From NCBI GenBank assembly GCA_003665825.1, contig QPFY01000011.1, positions 806,001 to 870,000 of the forward strand: 64,000 nucleotides of DNA, in the 5' to 3' direction. The notes under the pieces are model-generated. The model saw nothing but the letters and a program-made list of their open reading frames with translations, did not search any database and was not told where the DNA came from. Origin of the DNA: Microbotryum silenes-acaulis. Lineage: Eukaryota > Basidiomycota > Microbotryomycetes > Microbotryales > Microbotryaceae. Below, piece after piece: positions 54,699 to 64,000 of this stretch. Every line of letters starts with the position of its first letter. Position 1 is the first letter of the stretch. The position numbers were made by a program, and so were the translations under genes.

Positions 54699-55625
54699 AT
54701 GGCCGCCACGACGCCACTCACTCTAGCTCAAGCCATCACCCCCTCTCGTGAAGCATGCAACGCGCTCAAAGTCAACAGCAACTCGTCGCGCAGCACCCGC
54801 ATGGGCAAAACATCTCGCAGCCGCACCAACGACGACGACAACTCCCCTTGTTCGAACTTTGTTTCCCCTCCTCCGCGGAACTCGACCGAGCAAAGGGAAT
54901 GGGACCGCATGTCGACACGTATGAACATGTTCCACACCCACTTCCGACAGACTTTTGCCAGCGTTTGGCAGATGAGCGAAAAGGTTTCTCCGGACGAGCT
55001 GCAAGACTTTCTTGATTACGCCGAAGAATTCGTGAGATTACTCCTTACTCTCGGCGCTCCAGCTGGTTCGACTGCAATATTCATTTCAGTTCTATTCGCG
55101 CAGGTCCACCATCTCGAAGGACATCATGGTATTGAAGAACGCTACATTTTTCCCGTGCTCGCTAAGAAGATGCCCGAGTTCCGAGTCAGTCCCCTCTCTG
55201 ATCGAGGGATGTGCGATAATCTATGCTCACCTCTCGCATGCTTTTGATTTGTTACAGGAAGAACACCTCGAGGAACACGAACAGATTCACGCCGGCATGG
55301 ACCGCTACCAGGACTACATCCGCGCAGCCAGAGCTACACCCACTGCATTTAGTCCCGAAAAATTGCGCGAGGTCAGTCCCGCAGAACTTCGAGACTCAAG
55401 ACAATGCACATATTGAATTATATTTCATCATCGTCACAGATCATGGGCTCGATGGGGCCGATCCTGTTTTACCACCTCGATGCCGAGGTCGAGACTTTGA
55501 AGGCCGACAACCTGAGACGATGTGAGTTGCCCCCTCCATCTCTACTCTGCCATAACGACGTATTCCTAATCTCGTTTCGGGTCATAGACTATACGCTCGA
55601 CGAGGTACGACGTCTACCCATGTGA
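54699..55625 (+). CDS. Hemerythrin HHE-domain protein
   Basis: HHE domains form a four-helix bundle that binds a di-iron centre, used for oxygen, redox or iron sensing. Five exons (54699-55031, 55104-55184, 55258-55371, 55440-55521, 55588-55625) give 215 residues. After a 65-residue Ser/Thr/Arg-rich N-terminus the helices show metal-ligand-type histidines and acids: NMFHTHFRQTF, VHHLEGHHGIEERYIFPVL, EEHLEEHEQIHAGMDRYQ and PILFYHLDAEVETL. The HxxxE spacing and H-H-E order fit the family well. The C-terminus ends YTLDEVRRLPM. No targeting signal is evident, so a cytosolic or nuclear place is likely; the substrate is unknown. Confidence 0.88.
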
Positions 55626-55762
55626 TCTCGATAGCTCTAAACGTTTCTTTGACGTGCGTAGAAGCAGCCACACGGCATCGCAGTTAGCAAAACTTGTCGC
55701 TTGTTACAGCATGGCATGTATATACTTCCACAATATAAAGAAAATATTTATGTACTAGTGAG

Positions 55763-57481
55763 CTACACCTTCAAGTCCGTTCCATCGCCCTCTCCTTCCT
55801 CCTCTGTCACCCTGCTCGGAATGACCCCGACGTGATCGTATGCCGTCGACGAGAGCTCGCTAACCTGTTCGACGCCGACCGAGTGCGCATCGTACGCCAA
55901 ATTCTCCTGCGACAAGACGGCCCTCAGCTGACCATGCTCGTCCTGAACGTAGACCGGTTGCGGAGCCGCGAGGTAGTAGTTGCCATCCTCGGCGAGATAG
56001 TACTGCTGGCCCCCGTCGCCGACGGGGAGGAACGCCTCTTCCTCTTCGAGAGGGGACCTCATGAGGTGCTGTTGCTTGCGAGGTCGAGGTCGCCGACCGG
56101 ATGAGGACGTCGTGGACGTCGTGGAGGTAGACGGGTTCGAGCGATGTCGGGATCGTTTCGGTTCGGGCGTGTGGAGGTTAATTGGGGCGGCGAGGTAGGT
56201 CGAGGCTAGGCGCGGGCTCGCGGCGGGATGGGAATGCGAGCGTGACGAATTAGATCCGTTCGAAGACGCTGGTGCACGCCCTTCGTAGTAGTAAGCACCA
56301 CTATTCCCCTCGGTAGCAGCAGCAATAGCAGCAGCTTCGGCTCGGGCAGCCCGTCGTTGTCGCCGAACTTCTTTGCGAGCTTGACGTTCTGCTTCGTCGT
56401 GGTTGTCCCGGTACGAATCGTCGCCGTGTTCTCCGACGACACTCAAGGCGCTCGCGTCCTGGCCTCGGTGACCACTCGAAAGCTGAGCAGGGTAGTCGGG
56501 GAAATACGAGCCGGCCGAGGACGAATGGGAGCTCGACTGGTAATGCCTCTGCCTTCCCGATCGCGGGGTCCGCTCTTCTGTGGGCTCGAGGTCGACCCGG
56601 ACGGCGGGGGAGAGCAGCTCGTCCGGGTCGGCGACGACGCCCTGGTCAAAGTCCTGTACGCTCAGTCCAAGTTCACGAGCGCGTCGTCGTGCCCTCCGTC
56701 GTTCGCGTCGAGCGTCGCGTTCTTCGGGTGTCTCGTCGTTGTACCTCCTGCGTTCGTCGCTGAGGTTCGTCGCTGTCGATTTGGTCGGCGATAAAGGTGC
56801 ATCGATCGGCGGGTCGACGATTTCTTCCCTGATCTCAAACGCGTCCCCATCCCCTTCCCCTTCCATCAACGTTGTGTTACCTTCCTCCCCCGTGCGTGAG
56901 GGGGCGAGCAACCCTCCCATCGCTTCAAACCTTCCGTTCTCGTCCTCATCCTCGTCGTCGGGCAGTCGTATCCGGCCGGGACCGGACCCTCTCCACCAAC
57001 TCTTCAACAGTGTCCACCGCGACAGGCCGGAGCCCCACGATATCCCCGACCCAGAAATATCACCCCCTACAACGCGTCTTGTGCGAGGCGTTCTCGAACT
57101 CGAACTCGAATTCGATCCCGGATCATCGTCCGTATCGCCAGCGTCATGATTGCGCCCGCGGGTATTGAACTCGTTCTGATCGTGCAACGACAAGAGGTCG
57201 GCCTCGCGTCTTGAATCCCTCTCTTCCTCGTCCTCCCAATCCCGTACGAGGAATTCGTTCCTCGACATTCGACCCCGTTCAAAAGGTTCGACAGCGCGAC
57301 CCGTTGGCGGGACGCGTGAGCGAGGCGTCGATTGAGATGAAGTGGGGGTATCGTACCATCGTCGATCGCTCTCTACGGCGCCTTGGTTACGGAGCCCTCC
57401 TTCCGAATTGACCAACCGACACGTGGGGAAACAACACGTCATGGCTCGGAGACCATCGCAGGCCGAGAAGCTCGCGTCCAT
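55763..57481 (-). CDS. Largely disordered protein, unknown function
   Basis: A single frame encodes about 573 residues. There is an acidic/basic alternating N-terminal part (VRDWEDEEERDSRREADLLS), a short ordered-looking segment with tryptophans (WTLLKSWWRGSGPGRIRLP), a strongly basic helix (ERDARRERRRARRRAREL), a second one (ERQARKEVRRQRRAARAEAA), and a Tyr/Gln-rich C-terminal block (DGGQQYYLAEDGNYYLAAPQ). I do not recognise it. The chosen start is the first ATG; MSRNEFLVRDWED, about 70 codons on, is an equally good candidate, because the sequence before it looks random. The repeated charged helices suggest nucleic acid or scaffold binding, which is a guess. Confidence 0.6.
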   Translation of the reverse strand: MDASFSACDGLRAMTCCFPTCRLVNSEGGLRNQGAVESDRRWYDTPTSSQSTPRSRVPPTGRAVEPFERGRMSRNEFLVRDWEDEEERDSRREADLLSLHDQNEFNTRGRNHDAGDTDDDPGSNSSSSSRTPRTRRVVGGDISGSGISWGSGLSRWTLLKSWWRGSGPGRIRLPDDEDEDENGRFEAMGGLLAPSRTGEEGNTTLMEGEGDGDAFEIREEIVDPPIDAPLSPTKSTATNLSDERRRYNDETPEERDARRERRRARRRARELGLSVQDFDQGVVADPDELLSPAVRVDLEPTEERTPRSGRQRHYQSSSHSSSAGSYFPDYPAQLSSGHRGQDASALSVVGEHGDDSYRDNHDEAERQARKEVRRQRRAARAEAAAIAAATEGNSGAYYYEGRAPASSNGSNSSRSHSHPAASPRLASTYLAAPINLHTPEPKRSRHRSNPSTSTTSTTSSSGRRPRPRKQQHLMRSPLEEEEAFLPVGDGGQQYYLAEDGNYYLAAPQPVYVQDEHGQLRAVLSQENLAYDAHSVGVEQVSELSSTAYDHVGVIPSRVTEEEGEGDGTDLKV

Positions 57482-57791
57482 GGGGTCAGCTCGCAATACG
57501 AAACGTTCTCTCGGGGGATCGTTCAACGAGAATTAGAAGGCGGTAGCGACAACGCGTTGGGTGGTGTCTACTCGTCGGAGGGAGTACGACGGGTCAGCAA
57601 AGATCAAGGACACGTTAATGAAGCCTTTGTGAGTTTGAACTGGCCAAGGAACGCGTCAATTGACCCCTCGTGAATCTGGGTTTCAACCGTTGGATGGGTG
57701 TGGCACGAGGCCAAGCAACTGCCCGACCCCGTCGCCAGCGCGTGAAAGCGGCACGGGGCCATCGGCCACAGCTCCGAGTCCGATATCCCGG
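57482..57791. promoter_or_regulatory. Upstream region next to the hAT element
   Basis: This 310-bp gap should hold the promoter of the disordered-protein gene and ends at the left inverted repeat of the transposon. No gene is seen. Confidence 0.4.
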
Positions 57792-57815
57792 CAGGGCTTC
57801 GCATTAGATCAGATA
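57792..57815 (+). repeat. Left terminal inverted repeat of hAT element
   Basis: The 24-bp sequence begins CAGGGCTTCGCATTAGATCA and ends GATA. It is the exact reverse complement of the right end. Confidence 0.9.
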
Positions 57816-58292
57816 TGCGCGTAGATATCTTTTATCTATCTATAATTTTGCCTTTTTTCGGGCTATCTATAGATCTGTCATCTACAGCAGAACAGATAGA
57901 TGAAAGATAGATATCTAGTGGATATCTACGTAGATAAACGCCACTTGATAGATGATGACTAGATGTGTGGAGGCATGCATAGATGTGCGTGTATAGATAT
58001 GACAGGGCGGACCCTTGTTCCCTTGTCCTCGACACAAAAGGCCTTTGCAGCCATGACAAGATCTCTCCAGCTGCCGCCAGAAAAACTCGACGAAGTGGCA
58101 GAATGGCAGCCGTGCCTTGTATTCTATTGACAGACGACGGAGAGCAAGTGCAAATGAGGGAAAGCTAGAGGACTCGGTTGAAAAATCTATGAAGGGGCAG
58201 AAACAGAGAAACAGAGAGAAAATATGTTGTTGAGGGTTTATTATGTACATGGGAGAAACGAAGATTTACTCTGTTGCATACTTGGGTAGCGC

Positions 58293-60846
58293 TCAAGACG
58301 ATTCTTCGTCCGTGTCTGAGTTCCAGCTCCTCAATCTGCGAATTTTGCGAGAGCGAGGTCGATCGCGAGGATTCTCCAGTGACGTTGTGGCGCTGCCGCT
58401 TATTCGCTTTGTGGACTGCCGAAGAACTCTTCTTTGCCACGACACGCTTCGATGGAGCACCTTGCCTGCAAGAAAGACTATTGGGTCCTCAGTCGCTGCA
58501 AGTAGCCGGGGCTAGCATGACTCCTCTCATTTGAACTCACTTGCGATGATGGGTCGGGCATGACGAGCGAAGCCCTCGGGGGTGCCCCCGAAGATAGGAG
58601 CGGTCGGGTTAGCCCAGCTACCGAGACACATCTTGGCGTTCAGAACTTCGGCGGAGGTGCTGTGCTGCATATAGTTGATCGTCCGGCGGCCGGTGGAGAA
58701 AGCGCGTTCCGCATCGCACGCAGTTGGTGGAATTGTGATGAAGTCAATTGCCATCTCGGCAAGAGCCTTCTGCCCTGGAATCGCACGTTGTGTCACCTCC
58801 TTCATCACCATACAAATCGTGGTCGGAGCAAGCATCGGAATCAATCGGGGACGGAGGACCAGCTTCGGGGATGTCCTCATAGAGAGGAAGGTACACCTTC
58901 TTGTAGATTTCATGGAGCTTCTTCTGCTTCTAATTGATATCGGTTTCGGCCCAGCAGTTCCAGGTCGCTGAAAGAATCGCAGATGGTGACGAGGATGAAA
59001 GAACATCGACCCAAATGCAGCAATCGAATCGTCGCCAACCTTCGAGTAGTAGTTGCCCAGAACAATCAAAGCGGACTTGGCTGCGATGCGCACCATGGGA
59101 GAAGCGGTTTGAGCCTTGTTGTCAAGCATGCCTTCAACTCGTTCGAACTCGGCGATGACATCCCAAGTGCGAGGCGTTGCATCTTGGAACTGAACCGTCA
59201 GGGTCTTGAGGTATTCGCCAATGTCAAGGAGCTCTTTAACGATATCAAGTGCGTCATCAGGAAGGGCGAATTTGTCCACGGTGTGTCGTCGCGCGCCATA
59301 TAGTAGTCGATGGCACTCGAGAACAGAACATGGCTCTGAAGGCAGAGGTGAATAGAGTTCCAACGCGTCTCGTTTTTGCGGGAAAGCTCCGTCGCCTTGG
59401 AATCGGGTCGGTCCTTGGCGGTGGCAACGACCGACTGCTGCCATCTGTGTTTGTCGGAGGATTTGACTCTCAGTCCCGAAACGTGTTGTGCAAAATCGGC
59501 GATCGTAGGAATGATGGTTATGCATTTTCGTCGAAGGATGGGTTGAATCTTGATGCCGACCGACTCGCCCCAATCCAAAGCCTCTCTCAAGCAAGTCTTC
59601 GAATTGTTCACCGTAAATTCCAATGCTGAAATGTCGTAGTCACCAGAGGCAGTCGCAATGGACAGAGCTTGAGCAATCTCGTCGTCGATCCTCTGATGTT
59701 CAGCATCCGAATCATCTTCGACGTTGGGATGACCGTCGAAAGCAGATATATGCTTGCCAGTCGTGTTCTTGCGCGCCCGAGGAGTAGGCGGACGAGCAGA
59801 GGCCATGGAAAAGGCAGCGTAAAGTGCGCCCATCACTAGCTGGAGAATGTGGGCGAAGCAGCGAACTCGCATCTCGGGTCCCCACCACGAGTCATTGAGG
59901 TTCTTGTACTCCACCGCCATCTTGTTGCAGTTCGAGGCGTTGTCCATCACGAGGGTTCGAACGAGATGCGAGATCTTGAACTCTTCGACGCATTCATGAA
60001 GCGACGCTGCGAGCTCTTTCCCGCCGTGGCGACCTTTCGACTCGATGAACTTGAGTAGGTGACGATGAGCGACGCCATCTTGTTCATACACTACGACGAC
60101 TCCGAGAACACTGATGCAGTTGGGAGCGGTCCAACCATCGATAACCAGATGAATCCCGCGATTTCGCTTGACAAGAAATTCGCCGAATTGAACCGACAGG
60201 TCCCTATGTAGATGAACGAGTAGCCTCTTGACGGTGTCGTGACTACCGAGGATAGCATTCACATTGGCGACGTGATAGGAGTAGGCGAGCCAGGTTTGAA
60301 GTTGGGGGTCTACGTGGGTGAACGCTTCCTTCGAGATTGCAACGTGAAGAACGATGGATAACATGAACAACGCATTGTCGAAGAATGCAGCAGAAAGCAA
60401 TGGTTGCACGTTCTGAAAGTACAAGACAGAAAAATCTTTAGTGACCTGCTGTAACAGCCTGCAAACATTATTTCAAGCGAACTAACCGTGTTCGCCCCTT
60501 CCCCCCTGGATGCCAGGCATTGTTTGATGCCCCTGTTCCAGTTCGATACGTCGTGTTGGTGTGCGGTCTCGAAGTCAACGGTTTCGCAATGAGAGGCTGG
60601 ACGAGTCTTGCACGTTGCTCGGATCTTCAATTTGCCATTCGATCGAAACACGACGACATCGAAATCGAAATGATCCCACTTTCCCGAGGTCCGGGAGAAA
60701 AGGAAGGCCCGAGCAACGTCGGCGCACCTCGCTTGCAATCGGTCTTCGGGGCCAGCAGACCGAAGCTTGGTGTAGAACACTTTTGCTTCCGCCTCCGTGC
60801 TGAAGACAGTGGCGACAAGATCTTCTGCGGCAGTAGGAGTAGCCAT
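58293..60846 (-). pseudogene. hAT transposase, frame broken
   Basis: The gene starts MATPTAAEDLVATVF (exon 60487-60846, about 120 residues) and continues from 60412 as NVQPLLSAAFFDNALF, then the RNase H-like catalytic region with HLVIDGWTAPNCISVLGVVV, LVMDNASNCNKMAVEY, MRVRCFAHILQLVM and NETRWNSIHLCL. The C-terminal hAT dimerisation region reads PPTACDAERAFSTGRRTINY and AEVLNAKMCLGSW. A last exon (58293-58465) after a normal intron ends in an acidic SWNSDTDEESS. Between 59300 and 58800 the frame is not continuous: an offset near 59280 (…MARDDTP to VDKFALPDD), another near 58965 (HHLRFF to TWNCWAE) and a TAG soon after. No intron with proper sites explains these. A BED zinc finger is not obvious at the N-terminus. 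Confidence 0.8.
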
Positions 60847-61354
60847 GTTGTAGCAAGATGAGGAGTTTGGGGATTTATGAGCTAGAGAGGGAGAAGACGG
60901 GGAGGTACTAGAAAGGAGAGAAGTGAAACCGGCAGACGACCAGTGGCAATATGCGGACTCCAAAATCTTCTGGCTCATTTGCCCATTTCCTTTCAGGAGC
61001 TCAGGTCTCAGGCCTCATGCCTTCAAGATAGGCAATGTTTTGCTTCGCTTCCGAGATAGAAGCCGACCGAACTAGTAGGGCACAACGGGCAGCCGGGAGG
61101 GCGGCCTCTGTCTCACCGCCACCGTTCGGAGCCAAGCCAATGACTTGATAAGGTCTTGGAAACTTAAGCGGATATGCTTCTTGAATATGCTTGAACCCCT
61201 CTGACCATGGACAACCTGTCTCCTCAATGTGTATTCCTGGCAGATGCTTTAGATATCTGCGTAGTTACGTCCAAGCGTATCTGTCTATCTATGATCTATG
61301 GCCATATAGATAGATGAACGATAGTTATAGGAGGTGTAGATATAGATAGGCATC

Positions 61355-61378
61355 TATCTGATCTAATGCGAAGCCCTG
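61355..61378 (-). repeat. Right terminal inverted repeat of hAT element
   Basis: Exact 24-bp reverse complement of the left repeat, ending GCGAAGCCCTG on the + strand. Confidence 0.9.
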
Positions 61379-62450
61379 GATCATATCCGGTGCCGGCAAA
61401 TTACACTGTACGAAAATGGTCAGGTGAAAGGAAGTTGCACACTACCGAATGGTTCTGAATGATTACCATTGATCTGAACTCTGGGATCCCACAGATTGGA
61501 TACTCTCTACGAGCATCTAGTAGTTCCGTAATTTGGCAGTGCGCCTGAGCTCGGACCAACTCAAGTGCCAAATCCCGCTGTCGCGTCGTCCAAAGAACAC
61601 AAGCCGCCCCCTTGCGTTCGCTCGGTGGGCGAAATTTATCCCAGACAGTTTATGCGAGACTTTAATGCAAGATGGGCCTTAGGCAATGCTGATATGAAAT
61701 GTAGCCTACCCTAAGACCCCAGCTGAACGAGGTGTGGCACCGATGCTTCGGTCAAAATTGGCAGCTCGTTCCCTGCTGCCCTGCAACGACGAGGGGGAAG
61801 GAAAAGGTCGACTGTGTCCAAAATGGCGCGACTGGTCGAAACGACGCCGCCGAACCCGCGTACGGGTCCGCTCATTCTCCCTTCGTCGAACCACGCCTAT
61901 ACAAACGTAGTGTAAGCCCTCAACACCCCGTTATCGAAGACCTGGTTTCGTTCCAAAAGACAACGATTACGACACGACCTCTACGAATCTACCGGCTTCG
62001 ACGGCACGGCAGGCGGGAAGGATGCTGTGGGCCCATCGCTGGGCTGAGAGCTGGAGCTGGCCATGGGTGGGCCCAGAGTGCGGCCCACTCCGCAGACTTT
62101 TTGTTGGCGCGTGACGAGGGCCCGCGACTCGCCCTTGCGACGGTCGAAATGGGAAGGAATCTATCGACCTGGATTGAAGGGTAGGGATGGGAGGTGAAAT
62201 TGAGGTCCCTGGGAGGGGTTGGGACGGGGACGGGCCACGGCTTGCAAGGGTGTTGCTGCGGCGGGTTCGTCGTCGCAGCCACGACCGGCCACGGGGGGAT
62301 CCGCGACTTGGCTGGCGTCGCGAGGAATGCACGCTTACGGCTGGGCCCGGCACGGCCACGAATCGACACGCACACACACGACCACGCTTCAGCACACGCT
62401 TCACCAATCGTCTTGCTGACCATTGTCAACTCTGAATTCCCAACAGTGAG
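61379..62450. promoter_or_regulatory. Region between hAT element and eL39 gene
   Basis: The first part is outside flank of the transposon. The last 500 bp, with a CACGACC/CGGCCACG-rich patch, should be promoter and leader of the ribosomal protein gene. No other gene is supported. Confidence 0.4.
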
Positions 62451-62773
62451 ATGCCTTCCAATAAGTCGTTCCGAACCAAGGTCGTGTTGGCCAAAGCCGG
62501 CAAAGTGAACCGGTGCGTCCTTGCATGCGTTTTCATCTTGTACTGCAACGATTCGTTGGCTGACCAGTTCCATCTATCCCTGTTCTTAATCAGACCCATC
62601 CCCCAATGGTTCCGTCTCAAGGCTGACACCAAGCTGCAGTACAACGGTCCGTGAAACCGCGTCCCCCGCCTGTGGTGCGACCCCGCCGGCACCCGTAACT
62701 GACAGTTGGGCTCCCCTCTGCTTGTCCCACAGCCAAGCGCCGCCACTGGCGCAGGACAAAGCTCAACCTCTAA
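62451..62773 (+). CDS. RPL39: 60S ribosomal protein eL39
   Basis: eL39 is one of the smallest ribosomal proteins and lines the peptide exit tunnel. Three exons (62451-62512, 62594-62646, 62733-62773) give 51 residues, exactly the family length. The protein reads MPSNKSFRTKVVLAKAGK, then VNRPIPQWFRLKAD and YNAKRRHWRRTKLNL, with the invariant RPIPQW and AKRRHWR blocks. The second donor is GTCCGT, a weak consensus, but no other join keeps the frame. The gene is too fragmented to be found as one open frame. Confidence 0.96.
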
Positions 62774-63174
62774 ACGAATCGCTTCTTTCTTCTCCACTCC
62801 TACGATCGGACGAGCAACCTTCAGAAAGCAAACCTCCCGAATGGCGATTCTATGGATCGTCGAATGATGGTGTGCATGGGTGGTCGATTGGACGACGTGG
62901 TGGTGGAAGAAGGCACGGTCTTAGGATAGAGGGATGAGAGAGCTTTTCTTGTACCGAGACGAAGTACTGCAAAACGAAAACCAGCACCATCGTTCCAGCT
63001 ATGCCACTGTCGTCCGGATCGGTGTGAGGACGGAGGTCTCGGCAAGAAGGGGTATGGTCAAAGTGGAGAGAGGCTGGGTGTTACACTATGAATGACAATG
63101 GTCTGCTGCTGCGAGCTGCATAGGTGGGGGGAAAGAACTACTTTTACAAACGGCGATGCACGTGATGATCGATC
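62774..63174. other. Convergent 3' regions
   Basis: The 401-bp gap separates the stop codons of eL39 and FMC1. No gene or repeat is visible. Confidence 0.4.
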
Positions 63175-63780
63175 CTACTGTTGTGCTTTGGCCTGCTGTT
63201 CCCTCTTTTCAATCTGCTTGGCCTTCTGTCGTTCCATCGTCGGTTCAACACCGGCTTCGAAAGCCTCGGGGAACTCGAGTCCGACCATTCGCGCTGACTT
63301 GTGTGCCTTTTCGTCCTCGGTCATGCCCGAAGATGGATTGTACCGTTCGACGAGCGCCTGGAGGGGGTCAGGGGAGCGCAGAAGCAGAAGCAGCGTCAGC
63401 ATCAGCGTACCAGTTGAAAGGATAGCGCACCTTCCGGAAAAACCTAAATTGCCCCCTCCATGTACATACCTTGTGGGACCGATGGGCTTGGAGAAAGATG
63501 ACCATGTCCTCGACCTGTCGCTCAAAAGCCTTGGCCTCTTTCGAACCCCGGCTCAGCGACTTGGCTTCGTCAAAGATGAGACGCAGGTGTTGTGGGATCG
63601 ACGCTGATCGTTCGACGCGCGGGTGAATAGACTGAAAAGCCGATTGGAAGATGACGCAGTAGTGGTGAAACATGCCGGTGGGAGCTCAATCGGGTGTCAA
63701 TTCAAGCTGTTGAGAGAGCTGAGTCTAGGCCGAGAGGAACTGACGTTGGCTACGAATTGGCGTAGTGTGGCGCGGTACAT
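63175..63780 (-). CDS. FMC1: Mitochondrial ATP synthase assembly factor Fmc1
   Basis: Fmc1 supports assembly of the F1 sector of ATP synthase through the chaperone Atp12 and belongs near the LYR-motif proteins. Three exons (63745-63780, 63470-63631, 63175-63357) give 126 residues. The first exon has only 12 codons, MYRATLRQFVAN, which carries the YR…LR start typical of LYR-like proteins. The middle reads QHLRLIFDEAKSLSRG and AFERQVEDMVIFLQAHRSHK. The third exon has ALVERYNPSSGMTEDEKAHK and SARMVGLEFPE, the Fmc1 signature, then a basic coiled tail ending QQAKAQQ. The upstream ATG choice rests on the clean GTCAGT donor and phase-0 join. Confidence 0.82.
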
Positions 63781-64000
63781 TCGCGGTAAAGTCGCCATCG
63801 TGACTGAGCTCGATCGTGGTGGTGGCTACGGGGTAGTTGCGGGACAAGAGACGAGCGAAGCGGAGGGAGACGATCTCGGGAATTGGTGGAAGTGGGTGAT
63901 CGGCGGCGCTTGCGAACCTTGAACTTGTCCCAAGCGCATGCTCCACTCTTGTCCTCTTTCATCTTTCTCACGCGACTCGACCCTACGTGAGCTCTCTAAA
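63781..64000. other. Upstream flank of FMC1 to window end
   Basis: This end piece holds the promoter side of FMC1. No feature can be supported in it. Confidence 0.3.

Larger units (their letters stand above)
57792..61378. mobile_element. hAT-superfamily DNA transposon, non-autonomous as read
   Basis: The 3.6-kb element is bounded by perfect 24-bp terminal inverted repeats that begin CAGGG, as usual for hAT elements. It carries a hAT transposase on the minus strand. Next to both ends lie dense TAGATATCT / TATCTATC / AGATAGAT repeats (57816-57960 and 61245-61355), the usual place of transposase-binding sub-terminal repeats. Directly outside the repeats I do not see a perfect 8-bp target duplication: the left flank ends TATCCCGG and the right begins GATCATAT. 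The outer flanks do contain related CCGATAT / ATATCCGG sequence in inverted orientation. The transposase frame is broken, so movement would need a helper copy. Confidence 0.85.

Noticed and set aside
57784..61386. Perfect 8-bp target-site duplication around the hAT element
   Set aside because: The 8 bases directly outside the two CAGGG ends do not match.

Overview
The window looks like nuclear DNA of a basidiomycete fungus, probably a yeast-like member of Pucciniomycotina (red-yeast relatives). This is an inference from the GC-rich, codon-biased exons, the many short introns (mostly 60-110 nt, GTNNGT donors, CAG/TAG acceptors), the introns in every ribosomal protein gene, and the gene content. 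About 24 protein-coding genes lie on both strands without operon structure. Most had to be assembled by joining exons by hand; for nearly all of them the joined exons give an uninterrupted frame.

Layout. 1-4.6 kb: a D-lactate dehydrogenase cut by the window edge, a secreted M14 metallocarboxypeptidase and, divergent from it, a mitochondrial FAM210/DUF1279 protein. 5.9-10.4 kb: a ten-exon Pumilio (PUF) RNA-binding protein. 11.2-14.7 kb: a TRIC-like membrane protein and a peroxisomal 2,4-dienoyl-CoA reductase ending in AKL. 16.7-19.4 kb: a divergent pair of 40S ribosomal protein genes, uS8 and eS17. 19.9-24.6 kb: an unknown protein, Mdm35, a small one-helix membrane protein and a PAP2 lipid phosphatase. 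24.6-29.7 kb: a repeat-rich accessory island with one spliced orphan gene. 29.7-31.4 kb: a conserved fungal multi-pass membrane protein, then 3.9 kb without a recognisable gene. 35.3-57.5 kb: a dense housekeeping stretch (phosducin-like protein, LRR protein with an RVxF motif, C2H2 protein, TBC RabGAP, NIPA-type Mg transporter, Dph2, hemerythrin-HHE protein, a disordered unknown). 57.8-61.4 kb: a hAT DNA transposon with 24-bp terminal inverted repeats and a decayed transposase. 62.4-63.8 kb: ribosomal protein eL39 and the ATP synthase assembly factor Fmc1.

The genes do not form one pathway. Recurrent themes are translation (uS8, eS17, eL39, Dph2, PUF) and mitochondrion or peroxisome (DLD, FAM210, Mdm35, Fmc1, dienoyl-CoA reductase). 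No CRISPR array, rRNA gene or convincing tRNA was seen. The features most worth checking are the hAT element, the orphan gene in its repeat island, two start codons that appear to be split by introns, and a GC-AG intron directly after the ATG of MDM35.
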